Source: Bacteroidota bacterium
GTDB lineage: Bacteria; Bacteroidota; Bacteroidia; NS11-12g; UBA955
Reading direction: 5' to 3'
Length of the DNA stretch: 39,274 nt
Assembly: GCA_947451105.1 (NCBI GenBank)
Contig: CANFXY010000005.1
Span: forward strand, 1 to 39,274
In this document: positions 14,745-23,781 of the stretch, one piece after another
Layout: each line of letters starts with the position of its first letter
Position numbering within the stretch: position 1 is the stretch's first letter
Made by a program: the position numbers and the translations under genes
Notes under the pieces: generated by a model
Seen by the model: the letters and a program-made list of their open reading frames with translations, nothing else
Databases searched by the model: none
Told to the model about the DNA's origin: nothing

Positions 14745-16556
14745 TTACCAATAAATATAGTCGAAGGAATAGATATTCGGCCCGTTGCCATTTTCTGTTT
14801 CTTCAATTACTTTTTCTATTTCCCCTTGCTCATTGTAAGTGATGGTTTTTTTAGAACTTTGCTTGTCTCTATAGTATCTCGTTTCACTTACTATACGGTC
14901 TTTATTGTCGTATTCATAAATATAACTTTGGTCGTCTTCATGTTCTATAGAAACTAATAAACCAGAGTCGTTGTAAACAAAATGAAAACCCTCTTCTGGC
15001 GCATTTTTCATTAAACCACTGGTAACGCATAAAATCTTATTGTTTTTAAATAAATAATGATGGTCGTGTGAGCTACCACTTTGGTCGTAATGATAATTGT
15101 CGCTTAAATAACCACTATCGGTAAAAGAATATAAGTTGTATTCAATATCTGTTTTCCCATTAAATACAGCATAAATTTCAAAATAGCATTTATTGTTGTA
15201 GTAGTAAAAATAATTGGTCTGATCGTTTGTCGGATTGCTGGTATTAGTCGATGTTAGGATATTCCCTTTGGTGTTGTAGGTGATGTCAGTAGCTTCGGTA
15301 AGAACTTCTTTTTTGAATTTAGAAATCTTAATTAATTGACCAAGCGAGTCGAACAAATAACTTTCTGAATTGTATTTTTTCCCTGAAGAGAAATTAATTT
15401 TTTCTAATACTTGACCAGACTTAGACATTAAAATTTCTCTATATGGAAGCAAAGTGTCATTCTTGGCGTTGCGGTCCTTTTGTTTTATAATGACGGTCTT
15501 TATTTTTTTAGGATAAAACTTGGGTGTTTCTTCTAAAAATGGAACATTGATTTTGTAATTTATATGGGGTAAGATGTGGGCGCTAATTGTGTTGTCGTTT
15601 TGGAAAATAAATGTATTGTTATTGTTTTGTGCTTCTGTATTTAAAAAGGCACCATAAGGACCATTAGGGTTTAGGAACGGCTTAATTTCTTCAAAAGTTA
15701 AACGAATTTCGGCATCCAAACCGCCGGTATTGTACATAGACGATTGCCATTGGGGAATGTAATATGAAAAAGAGAAGATTTTAGGGAAAATATAGCCGTT
15801 TTTTAGCGCCGAAAAACCACTAACCTTCATTGGCTTTTTTGATTGTGCATATTCTACTGAAGCATCGTCATAAAAATTAGAGGGATCTTGTTTCATTTTT
15901 TGATTTTGCAGCACATAATTATTCAGTTTTAAACTGATTTTCTTCTCAAGTAGTTCATTGAACTGCTTTATGCTGCTCAGCTTGTATATGGAAGCTGTAT
16001 TGTATTCTTTGCCTGTATTTACATTGATGTAATAGGTTTGGGTGTACTCAAATTTGTTGATTTTAAAACGGTTGTATACCGCTTGGTATTTAAATACGGC
16101 TTGAAACACCAAGATGCCATTGTAGTAGGATAAAAAGCGATGCTTAATGTCTGTTAGTTCAGGAGAGAATCTGCTTTCATTGTCTTGGTATAGGCCTAGG
16201 TCGTCATCCGCTTCGTCGTTGTTGTTTAAATACATGTGAACGCTTTCTTTGCAATGATCATTTATTTTTAATTTAAAAGAATCGGAATCCAATTGTGAAA
16301 CAAGAATGGTCTCAAACCGTTTGTTGATCTTCTTTTGAATCACGCTGTCTTTTAAATCAATAAGTATAGGAATTGAAACATCCAACTCTTCATAAAAATT
16401 GATTTTAGAATTATTTAGGGTTTGATATTTGCTTTTATACGTGACTTTTTTATTGTTCAATACATCGTGAACTTCTATGCCATCATTGTAAGCTTGAACT
16501 GTTTGAATTGAGCATAGGCTCAAGAAAAGTATAATAATAAATTGTGTGGTTCTCAT
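14745..16556 (-). CDS. Secreted protein with C-terminal YD/RHS-like repeats, function unknown
   Basis: Protein of 603 residues with a signal peptide (1-22, ending VQAY). The N-terminal half includes TYYINVNTGKEYNTASIYK near residue 175, which recalls the DUF3298/RsiV C-terminal domain; this is a tentative match. From about residue 385 to the end there are repeats of the form YDNKDRIVSET, YNTKGNILTST, YNDSGLLVSIE, YNEQGEIEKVI, similar to YD repeats of RHS proteins but too few to form a large cocoon. No T9SS C-terminal sorting domain is apparent. It starts 2 nt after the stop of the giant MORN-like gene, so the two are made together. Function unknown; a surface or periplasmic structural role is inferred. 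Confidence 0.75.
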   Translation of the reverse strand: MRTTQFIIILFLSLCSIQTVQAYNDGIEVHDVLNNKKVTYKSKYQTLNNSKINFYEELDVSIPILIDLKDSVIQKKINKRFETILVSQLDSDSFKLKINDHCKESVHMYLNNNDEADDDLGLYQDNESRFSPELTDIKHRFLSYYNGILVFQAVFKYQAVYNRFKINKFEYTQTYYINVNTGKEYNTASIYKLSSIKQFNELLEKKISLKLNNYVLQNQKMKQDPSNFYDDASVEYAQSKKPMKVSGFSALKNGYIFPKIFSFSYYIPQWQSSMYNTGGLDAEIRLTFEEIKPFLNPNGPYGAFLNTEAQNNNNTFIFQNDNTISAHILPHINYKINVPFLEETPKFYPKKIKTVIIKQKDRNAKNDTLLPYREILMSKSGQVLEKINFSSGKKYNSESYLFDSLGQLIKISKFKKEVLTEATDITYNTKGNILTSTNTSNPTNDQTNYFYYYNNKCYFEIYAVFNGKTDIEYNLYSFTDSGYLSDNYHYDQSGSSHDHHYLFKNNKILCVTSGLMKNAPEEGFHFVYNDSGLLVSIEHEDDQSYIYEYDNKDRIVSETRYYRDKQSSKKTITYNEQGEIEKVIEETENGNGPNIYSFDYIYW

Positions 16557-16558
16557 GT

Positions 16559-19500
16559 TTAATTGGCTTTAAAATAAATGTAGAATACGTATTCTGATTT
16601 TTCTTTCTCGAATTCACTGTAAACTTTATGAAAGCCTTTTTCTTTCAGTTTGTTTTCAATACCCTTTGGAATAAATGAATAGTCTTTGCCCTTATATTTA
16701 AAATCATAAAACAAAGCGGCACCAACTTTTGCTTTTATAGCAAATGAGGCTATGATATAATTGTTTTCAATAAGAATGTTGCGTCCTATAAGCATCATGT
16801 TGCTGTCTGTATTGAATACATCTTTAGGCAAGCCTATTTGAGCAGAGTCAACGAATATCCCAACAAATTTACTTAAGGCAGATTCTTTTTTGCCATATGA
16901 ACCTGGGTTGCCATAGTTACCACTTCCGCCGCCATCACCATAGCCCCGTGAACTTCCTCTCGAATACGTGCTTTCATATTCATCTTCCCCATAATAATAG
17001 TAGTTTCCGTAGCGTTCATAGCTCAAGGCATCTATTTGATAAGGGTTTCTGCTAATATCTAGGTCGAGAACAAAATCGTTGAAATCTATGCTCACGCCCG
17101 AAAGTCCGATTTCAGATTTTGGAAAACAAATATTGCTAATGTCTGAAATGTCGAAATGGGCGTCTTTGTTGTACCTTATTTCATTGGCTTTAAACAAAAG
17201 AGGAGAGGGTTGATAGACGTCAAATTGTCTTGACATATTGCTGTACTCATTCACTTGCTTGTATTTGTACAAGAGGGCGGTATCCCAGCGGTGGAAAAGG
17301 TTTTTTGAGAATTGTACACTTAAAAATTTCGGATAAATACTTACCCTAGTTTGTGCTTTGTCTTTTGTGTTTACATTAACCATAAAGGGGATAGAGCTGA
17401 TAGAATTTGCTTTTGTATAACATGGGTTTAGACAAAGTTCTAGTCCGTTGTAATTGGGTATTTTAATGTTTAGTTTTTCGAAAGACAACAAATCAAAAGA
17501 AGCAAAACTCGCATCGCCATTGTTGTTGAATTGCAAATTCTTGTAGAATAATTTGTTGAGGTATTCGTCAATGGGTGCATGGAAATTAAAACTCCATTCA
17601 CGCAATTTGGTTTGGCTAACCAAATCCTTCAAACCTGGGGCATAAGAAATTCTTGAACTTGTGGTGTCTAGACATTCACATTCCAATTGGGAAAAAGACT
17701 TTAAAGAGTAACCATTCTTGTACTGAATTTCTTTGTTAAAAGAACCATCTTCATTGTAAAACGTCCAGGTGCTGTCTGATTTGCCGTTTTTAAACCATGC
17801 GATGGTTTTTGGTTTTCCATTGTCCCACCATTGCAGGTAGGGACCATTTTGTTTGTTTCCATCCCATTCTTCGTATTGGGTTTTAAGGCCATTGATGTTG
17901 TAATTTTCCGTAATTCTATACCTTAAGTTTTTAGACGTATAATTGTTGCTCGACTTTAATTGGCCATTGTTGTAATAGTTTTTGTTGCCTGTACTTCTCC
18001 CTGAATCAAAGGTATTTTCTGATTCTATTTTCCCATTTGGATACCATGAGGTTCGCACACCGTGCATTTGATTGTGGAGATAGGTAGTCAACATTTTAAT
18101 TTGGCCTGAATCATACCATTCTCTATTTTCAATAGATTTATTGTTAATGCCAATGTCTGAGAAAGATATAAATCCGCTCGGGTAATATCTATTACTGGTA
18201 TCATTGTATTTGCCGAAATGTTCAGTTTCTTCAGCAAATACATTGCCATTGGCATGGTAAATTTTGAATGGACCGTAGGCTTTTCGATTCTCTAAATAAC
18301 AATCCACCATTTTATTCCCATTGGGATAAAAGAGGTTTAATTTAAGGTGTTCGCCAAATACAAATTTAAAAGATGAACGGGCTGCAGGGTTGTCAAGTTG
18401 GTCGACATCCCCGGAGATGTCTATGTTTTTTTGCTTCTCTGTCTTATTGTAAAGTGTATAAAAATGATAAATTAAGGTGTCTGTTTGACGCATTGTCGAG
18501 TCTTTATACAAAGCTTTTAAAACACTGCCATCAGAAGCCCAAAACAGATCGTAATCCATTGGTCTTCCATGGATGTCATAATCCGTTAGGCTTTTTAAAT
18601 TTCCATTGTAATAATACTTTAAAACCCTGCCAACTTTGTGGTTATGGTATAAGATTTCCAATTCCTTCAAATTGCCATTGTTGTGAAATTTCAAGCTGTA
18701 TAAAAAATCAGTCGACCTATAAGGATGGTAGTTTTTAAGGTTAATTTGGTATTGTATGTCTTTACGGTTATTGTTTTCGTGATACTGAATACGCTTATAA
18801 AGGTGGTCACCATTATAGTAACTAATGGTTTTGGGCATGCCAGTTTTGTAATATTCAAAATGGGTTTTCAAATAATCCATTTTGTTGTTTAGTTTATTAA
18901 GGAAAGAGTCGACTTTAGTCATAGAACTTATTTTACCCGTTCTGTCGTAGGTCTTCACTTCTCCATTTCCTAGGTTGTGGCTATAATACTTTGACTCCAT
19001 TAATTGCCCATCTTCATACCAACTTAGCCAAAGTCCTTCTTTCAAACCCATAACGTAATTGCCTTTTTCAATTAAGTTTCCGTTTTCATGGTAGAAGAGT
19101 TGTTCACCCTCCTTAACCGAATAAAAGGTGTCCTTTTTTAGTACATAATTTTCTACGGTTCTTATAATATTATTTTCGTTCCAGTAAGTAGCCTTTCCAA
19201 TTTTTTGCCCGTTTTTATAGGTCACCTCGCTCGATTTTATACCGTTGTTGTAATAGGTGGTAAAAAGTCCCTCTTCCTTACCGTGTATATATTTGCCGAT
19301 GCTTTTTTTGTTGCCGTTGGAATAATAAGTTTGATAGGTGCCGTGGTATACCGTTCGGTAATATTTTCTAGCACTGTCGTATTTGTCATACGACTCAGTA
19401 AATTGTGATAGATTGCCGTTGCTTTCCCATGTTTTATTGTTGCCATCAACATGGTCTAATTTATATTTCGTTTCTTGCTTTTTTATACCGCTTTCATACC

Positions 19501-20239
19501 ATACTTCATACAAGCCATTTTTTTTACCTTTGATGTAAAAACTATGTTCAGAAATTTTCCCATTTTCAAAATAGGAAATTTGCTCACCATCTTTAATTTC
19601 CCTTTTATACCTTTTGCTTGTGTCTTGGGCGTAATGGTAAACATATCTCAGCTTTCCGCTTGAATACCAAGCCTTGCTGCTTAATGTCTCATCGTTTCTA
19701 TACGTAATTTCTGATTTTTTACTTCCAGTTTCATAGTATTCTATCCATTTGCCATACTTGACGCCTGCTTCGTAATTGCCAGAAGTTCTTATGCCCCCAC
19801 TTTTGTAATACTTTAAATATTTACCATCTAGTTTGGTGTAATAATCATTAATAGGTTTATTGTATTTTACATCAACAGCGACATCGTATTTAGCTTTTAT
19901 ATAGTGCTCTTCACTTTGCATTTGGCCATTGTCATACCATTCTTTGATTGACATGCAAAGGTCATTCACATAGATATGCTCGCGGCGAACTTGGCCGTTA
20001 TCGTACCAAAAACGGTGTTTGCCTTCTTTTAAACTGTCAATAATAAATTCTTCACCCGCCAAATTTCCACTGATGTGGTAGGTATGTATGGTGGTTTTAT
20101 TCCCTTCTTTAGTGGTAATAGACTGAATAGCTTTTTTGTTGTACCTAAAATATACAGTATCAGAATGGAAAATGGTTTGGCCAATTCCACAAGTAATACT
20201 TGTAAGAAAGGGCAAAAGCAATAGGCATATTTTACGCAT
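16559..20239 (-). CDS. Giant secreted MORN_2/YwqK-like repeat protein
   Basis: Protein of 1226 residues with a signal peptide (about 1-20). Residues 50-845 consist of about 28 degenerate repeats of 22-25 residues with the pattern W/Y-Y-x-N/S-G-x-x-x-x-x-x-x-Y-x-x-G-x-x-x-G (for example WYDNGQV at 78, YYSNGNK at 305, WYEDGQL at 407, WYPNGKI at 732), the MORN_2 unit found in proteins annotated as YwqK-family antitoxins. After residue 850 follows a different, unrecognised domain (LECECLDTT onward), interrupted by a Gly/Tyr-rich linker at about 1094-1118. Clusters of Tyr, Asn and Lys and the signal peptide point to an exported beta-rich solenoid, not a cytoplasmic antitoxin. It lies 11 nt after a DsbA-like gene and 2 nt before the YD-repeat gene. 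Confidence 0.8.
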   Translation of the reverse strand: MRKICLLLLPFLTSITCGIGQTIFHSDTVYFRYNKKAIQSITTKEGNKTTIHTYHISGNLAGEEFIIDSLKEGKHRFWYDNGQVRREHIYVNDLCMSIKEWYDNGQMQSEEHYIKAKYDVAVDVKYNKPINDYYTKLDGKYLKYYKSGGIRTSGNYEAGVKYGKWIEYYETGSKKSEITYRNDETLSSKAWYSSGKLRYVYHYAQDTSKRYKREIKDGEQISYFENGKISEHSFYIKGKKNGLYEVWYESGIKKQETKYKLDHVDGNNKTWESNGNLSQFTESYDKYDSARKYYRTVYHGTYQTYYSNGNKKSIGKYIHGKEEGLFTTYYNNGIKSSEVTYKNGQKIGKATYWNENNIIRTVENYVLKKDTFYSVKEGEQLFYHENGNLIEKGNYVMGLKEGLWLSWYEDGQLMESKYYSHNLGNGEVKTYDRTGKISSMTKVDSFLNKLNNKMDYLKTHFEYYKTGMPKTISYYNGDHLYKRIQYHENNNRKDIQYQINLKNYHPYRSTDFLYSLKFHNNGNLKELEILYHNHKVGRVLKYYYNGNLKSLTDYDIHGRPMDYDLFWASDGSVLKALYKDSTMRQTDTLIYHFYTLYNKTEKQKNIDISGDVDQLDNPAARSSFKFVFGEHLKLNLFYPNGNKMVDCYLENRKAYGPFKIYHANGNVFAEETEHFGKYNDTSNRYYPSGFISFSDIGINNKSIENREWYDSGQIKMLTTYLHNQMHGVRTSWYPNGKIESENTFDSGRSTGNKNYYNNGQLKSSNNYTSKNLRYRITENYNINGLKTQYEEWDGNKQNGPYLQWWDNGKPKTIAWFKNGKSDSTWTFYNEDGSFNKEIQYKNGYSLKSFSQLECECLDTTSSRISYAPGLKDLVSQTKLREWSFNFHAPIDEYLNKLFYKNLQFNNNGDASFASFDLLSFEKLNIKIPNYNGLELCLNPCYTKANSISSIPFMVNVNTKDKAQTRVSIYPKFLSVQFSKNLFHRWDTALLYKYKQVNEYSNMSRQFDVYQPSPLLFKANEIRYNKDAHFDISDISNICFPKSEIGLSGVSIDFNDFVLDLDISRNPYQIDALSYERYGNYYYYGEDEYESTYSRGSSRGYGDGGGSGNYGNPGSYGKKESALSKFVGIFVDSAQIGLPKDVFNTDSNMMLIGRNILIENNYIIASFAIKAKVGAALFYDFKYKGKDYSFIPKGIENKLKEKGFHKVYSEFEKEKSEYVFYIYFKAN

Positions 20240-20250
20240 GATGGTAATAC

Positions 20251-20895
20251 TTAGCTTTTCGTTTCTTCAGCGTAGGCTTGGTCCAAGGTTCTGGTAAAAA
20301 CTTCCAAAGGTTGTGCGCCTGAAATGCCGTATTTGCGGTTGAATACAAAGAAAGGAACGCCACGCACGCCAATTTGTTGGGCTTCGTAAGCATCGAATTC
20401 AACTTGTTCAGAAAATTGCTTTTCAAGTAAGACTTTTTCAACTTCAGCGGCATTTAAGCCAATGGATACAGCAATTTCAATGAGCTCAGCCTGGCTGTCA
20501 ATGTTTTTACCTTTCATGAAATAGGCGATAAATAAAGCTTCCTCAATGGCATCTCCTAGGTTCTGGGTTTTAGCAAATTGAATCAAACGGTGTGCATTTA
20601 AAGTGTTTGCAACAACTGTAGCGTCCATGTTGTAATGCAATCCAACTTCTTCCGCCATGGCGCTAACTTGCTCACCCATTTGCTTGGCGTATTCAATTGT
20701 CCAACCTTTTGCTTCAGCTAAATATTCGTGTATACTCTGGATTTTATTGGTTTTAAGTTCTGGGTTTAATTGAAAACTTTTCCATTCGATTTCTACTTCT
20801 GATTGGTGTTTAAACCCGCTTAAAGCTTGCTCCAAACGGCGTTTGCCTATATAACAAAAAGGACAGGCTACATCGCTCCAAATTTCAATTTTCAT
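20251..20895 (-). CDS. FrnE-like DsbA-family oxidoreductase
   Basis: Cytoplasmic thioredoxin-fold protein of 214 residues with an inserted helical domain. The N-terminus MKIEIWSDVACPFCYIGKRR carries the CPFC active site, and GVRGVPFFVFN near residue 170 has the cis-proline loop. This matches the FrnE / 2-hydroxychromene-2-carboxylate isomerase-like branch of the DsbA superfamily, which acts in the cytoplasm on disulfides. I chose ATG at 20895; the longer frame begins with TTG inside the promoter region. Its promoter element TATATTTG ends 6 nt before this ATG. The next gene, the giant repeat protein, starts 11 nt after the stop, so it may share the transcript. Confidence 0.9.
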   Translation of the reverse strand: MKIEIWSDVACPFCYIGKRRLEQALSGFKHQSEVEIEWKSFQLNPELKTNKIQSIHEYLAEAKGWTIEYAKQMGEQVSAMAEEVGLHYNMDATVVANTLNAHRLIQFAKTQNLGDAIEEALFIAYFMKGKNIDSQAELIEIAVSIGLNAAEVEKVLLEKQFSEQVEFDAYEAQQIGVRGVPFFVFNRKYGISGAQPLEVFTRTLDQAYAEETKS

Positions 20896-20901
20896 AAGCC
20901 A

Positions 20902-20909
20902 CAAATATA
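20902..20909 (-). promoter_or_regulatory. -7 promoter element TATATTTG of the dsbA-like gene
   Basis: Perfect TAnnTTTG, 6 nt from the ATG at 20895. It probably also drives the two large repeat-protein genes downstream. No clear -33 TTG. Confidence 0.6.
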
Positions 20910-21223
20910 CGGTTTAATAACTTTTTTAAGTTTTGGTTTATCGCATCTTTAATCCTTAGATTTTGTTTTTTTCACAGCCATAGTCTTTGCTTTTCAAGGA
21001 ATTGTTTTTGTTGTTCAGGATCGAAAATTAGCTTTTGATGCCTGTGCTTTAAGTAATTAGTTTGTGTTTTTTTAATATTTGTATTTTTTTTTGTTCTATA
21101 GTTAAATCGTAAATGTTTGAATTTTAATCTGTAAATCTTATTTTGTTTAGCCAAAGTTTAACAATTCAGGAATCGATATTATAGAATATATTATCATGTA
21201 GAATTTTTCACAAGTAAGAATTG

Positions 21224-21231
21224 TATATTTG
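21224..21231 (+). promoter_or_regulatory. -7 promoter element TATATTTG of the kinase/receiver operon
   Basis: Perfect TAnnTTTG. It leaves a leader of about 150 nt before the ATG at 21389, far longer than at the other promoters in this window. Confidence 0.55.
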
Positions 21232-21305
21232 TAAAGAAACTATACTTTAAAAATTGTAATAATTAAGAAATTGAATTACATACACTCTGATAATGATAAA
21301 TTAAA

Positions 21306-21384
21306 TTTCACTTTCCCGAAAGTAGGGTTTGTGAAAAGTTTGTTTTGCAATTGTTTTTTAGGATTTAAATTGGGAAAGGAGGTG
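21306..21384 (+). promoter_or_regulatory. Candidate structured leader able to mask the ribosome binding site
   Basis: Two exclusive pairings are possible. One is a local hairpin: TTTCAC (21306-21311) with GTGAAA (21331-21336), or ACTTTC (21310-21315) with GAAAGT (21318-21323). The other joins CTTTCCCGA (21311-21319) to TTGGGAAAG (21370-21378), nine pairs including one G-U, and covers the first bases of the Shine-Dalgarno sequence. Which forms in the cell is unknown. Confidence 0.4.
21375..21384 (+). promoter_or_regulatory. Strong Shine-Dalgarno sequence AAAGGAGGTG
   Basis: Ten bases matching the canonical anti-Shine-Dalgarno 3' end of 16S rRNA, with 6 nt from GGAGG to the ATG at 21389. This is unusual in Bacteroidota, and no other gene in this window shows one of comparable strength. 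Confidence 0.8.
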
Positions 21385-21388
21385 TTTA

Positions 21389-23380
21389 ATGGATGTAGAT
21401 AGAGCCTGCGATCCCAAACGCTTAAATGCTTTGAACCAATTTCAAATCATGGAAACCGAATCAGAGGTTGAGTTTGATAACATTGTCAAACTTTCAGCTG
21501 AATACACTGAATGCCCCATTGCCTACATTTCATTTGTTGACGACAAGCGCTCTTGGTTTAAAGCAAAAATTGGGACCAATGTTAATGAAGTTGGAATAGA
21601 ACACTCCTTTTGCGCACAGTACACTGGCATTAACCACTATATGGTTATAAACAATATTAGTGAAAATGAAATTTACAAGAATTTTCCTTTACTCAAGGAA
21701 CATCCAGATCTTAAGTTTTATGCGGGTGTCCCAATAATTACCGCAGATGGGTATATGCTAGGCTTTTTGTCTGTCATGGATACAAAGGTTAGGGAAATCA
21801 CAGATGTTCAATTGAAGTTTTTAGGATTGTTGCGTGATCAATTATTAGGGCTGTTGCGCTTGAATTTAAAAGCCATTAATGTTGAGAATCTAAGACAAGA
21901 ATCAGCTAGAAAATCTGTGCATTTAAGGAATGTTTTTAATTATTCCATTGATGGGGTTATGATTTTTGATTCAGAATTTAAGATTATTGAATGGAATCCG
22001 GTTTTAGAAAAAATATTTCAAATTAGCTCTCAAGATGCTGTTGGGAAATCATTGTTGGACTTGATTTTTGATGTGCCACAATCTAAAGATTTTTTAAGCC
22101 ATGTTGAAGGTTTTATGACAGGTGGGTATAAAAACCTAGGCAATGTGGTTTTTGAACAATCAGGCACAGACAAAGAAGGTCAATTAAAATATTTATCAAT
22201 AGGTTTATCAAGTTTTGCAGGACAAAGAGGGCAGTATTTTCCTTGTTTCGTATCAGACAAAACGGAGTATATTACGGCTCAAAAAGAAATTGCCAATCAG
22301 AAGCGTTTCTATGAAACTGTAATAAATAATATTCCTACGGACATCGTGGTTTTTGACCGCAACCACCGCTATATGTTTATCAATCCAGAGGGTATTAAAA
22401 ACCCAGATTTAAGGGAATTTGCTTTGGGTAAAGATGATTTCGATTATGCCAAGCATCTCAACAGAAGCACTGAACCTGCCGAGCAGAGAAGAAAGTACTT
22501 TGTTGAAGCTTTAGAAACCAAGCAGCAAGTGGGTTGGGAGGAATCAGCTGTAGGTTTAGACGGTCATAAATACACCAAGTTAAGACGTTTTTTTCCCATT
22601 ATCAACGAACACAATGAAGTTGATTTGGTAATAGGATATGGTTTAGATATTTCAGATAGAAAACGCCTAGAAGAGGAGCAAAAAAGTTTATTGGAAAAAC
22701 TATCCTACCAGAATCTGCAGCTGAGCGATTTTTGTAACATTATATCTCATAATTTGCGTGCACCTTTGGTTAGTATGACCATGCTTACTGAATTTATTCA
22801 TACCGCAGATGACCAAGAAGAGCAAAAATTACTGGTTTCCAAACTAGACCCTGTACTTAACAGTTTAAATGAAACATTCGATGAATTGGTAAACTCTTTG
22901 CAGGTTCAGCAAGACACACAAATACCAGTAGAAAATATTAACATACACGAAAGTATTCAGAGGGTATTGAATGGAATGGATTTCGATATTTTACACAACA
23001 ATGTAAAGTTTGAATTTGATATGGAATCAGCACCTATTATATCATTTCCTGTAAAATACATGAACAGTGTTTTACAGAATTTAATAAGCAATGCAATAAA
23101 ATACCGATCCTTAGAGCGTGATCCAATTATTAAATTTAAAACAAAACGAATTGAAAATGGTATTGAATTATTTATTTCTGATAATGGATTGGGCATTGAT
23201 GTCGAAAGATACAAGGACCAGATTTTTAAAATCGGGAAAATTTTTCACCGCCATCCCAATGCAAAAGGGTATGGTTTGTTCATGACCAAAACACAGGTTG
23301 AGACCATGGGCGGAAGTATAGGAATAGAAAGTAAGTTAAACGAAGGGACCACAATTAAAATAACATTTATAAATCAATAG
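21389..23380 (+). CDS. GAF-PAS-PAS sensor histidine kinase
   Basis: Soluble kinase of 663 residues without membrane spans. Domains: GAF (about 10-160, with CPIAYISFVDD and FYAGVPI), PAS 1 (about 178-295), PAS 2 (about 303-425, ending in the PAC-like GYGLDISDRKR), HisKA (about 440-505; H-box NIISHNLRAP, H454) and HATPase (about 550-663; N-box NLISNAIKY, G1 DNGLGID, G2 GYGLF). The H-box with SHNLRAP is the form common in Bacteroidota GAF/PAS kinases. The ligand is unknown. The start is fixed by the strong Shine-Dalgarno sequence 6 nt upstream. Its partner receiver starts 2 nt after its stop. Confidence 0.93.
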   Translation: MDVDRACDPKRLNALNQFQIMETESEVEFDNIVKLSAEYTECPIAYISFVDDKRSWFKAKIGTNVNEVGIEHSFCAQYTGINHYMVINNISENEIYKNFPLLKEHPDLKFYAGVPIITADGYMLGFLSVMDTKVREITDVQLKFLGLLRDQLLGLLRLNLKAINVENLRQESARKSVHLRNVFNYSIDGVMIFDSEFKIIEWNPVLEKIFQISSQDAVGKSLLDLIFDVPQSKDFLSHVEGFMTGGYKNLGNVVFEQSGTDKEGQLKYLSIGLSSFAGQRGQYFPCFVSDKTEYITAQKEIANQKRFYETVINNIPTDIVVFDRNHRYMFINPEGIKNPDLREFALGKDDFDYAKHLNRSTEPAEQRRKYFVEALETKQQVGWEESAVGLDGHKYTKLRRFFPIINEHNEVDLVIGYGLDISDRKRLEEEQKSLLEKLSYQNLQLSDFCNIISHNLRAPLVSMTMLTEFIHTADDQEEQKLLVSKLDPVLNSLNETFDELVNSLQVQQDTQIPVENINIHESIQRVLNGMDFDILHNNVKFEFDMESAPIISFPVKYMNSVLQNLISNAIKYRSLERDPIIKFKTKRIENGIELFISDNGLGIDVERYKDQIFKIGKIFHRHPNAKGYGLFMTKTQVETMGGSIGIESKLNEGTTIKITFINQ

Positions 23381-23382
23381 AT

Positions 23383-23781
23383 ATGAAGGAGTTAAAAATT
23401 TTTATTATTGACGACGACAATGTAATTGCTTTTTTAGCCAAGAAAACGATAGATGCCAGCAACGTCTCCAGCAAGATTAGAGATTTTCAAGAGGGGAGTG
23501 ATGCTTTGGCTTTTCTGCAAGAATTTTGTGATGTTGCTGAAGAATTACCCGACATCATTTTATTAGATATTAGCATGCCTATTATGGATGGTTGGCATTT
23601 CTTAGAAGAATACGCTAAGTTGATGCCTAAAATGTCAAAGATGAACAATCTTTATATGTTCTCATCTTCAATTAGTCAAATTGACATAGAACGGGCTAAA
23701 AACAATCCTCTGGTAAAAGACTATATATTTAAGCCCCTTCAAAAAGAAAGGTTTTTGGAGATGGTTGAAGAATTAGGTTAA
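23383..23781 (+). CDS. Single-domain response regulator (CheY-like)
   Basis: Receiver-only protein of 132 residues with the acidic pocket DDD (10-12), phospho-acceptor D62 in ILLDISMPIMDG, and the conserved lysine in YIFKPL. There is no output domain, so it would act by protein contact or as a phosphate carrier. The gene starts 2 nt after the GAF/PAS kinase, which is its likely donor. Its stop overlaps the stop of the convergent aminotransferase gene by four bases (TTAA), so no terminator fits between them. Confidence 0.93.
   Translation: MKELKIFIIDDDNVIAFLAKKTIDASNVSSKIRDFQEGSDALAFLQEFCDVAEELPDIILLDISMPIMDGWHFLEEYAKLMPKMSKMNNLYMFSSSISQIDIERAKNNPLVKDYIFKPLQKERFLEMVEELG

Larger units (their letters stand above)
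20910..21388. other. Divergent intergenic region with a long kinase leader
   Basis: AT-rich region between divergent genes. The part from 20910 to 21223 shows no convincing gene; a 60-codon Lys-rich frame at 20972-21154 starts with TTG and is probably chance. From 21231 onward lies the 5' leader of the GAF/PAS kinase gene, described separately. Confidence 0.6.

Noticed and set aside
16559-20239. Reading the MORN_2 protein as a YwqK-type antitoxin of a toxin-antitoxin pair.
   Set aside because: It is very large, has a signal peptide, and its neighbour is a secreted repeat protein with no toxin motif.
20972-21154. A 60-codon minus-strand frame, Lys/Arg/Gln-rich.
   Set aside because: It starts with TTG, has no clear promoter or ribosome site, and its composition follows the A-rich DNA; probably chance.
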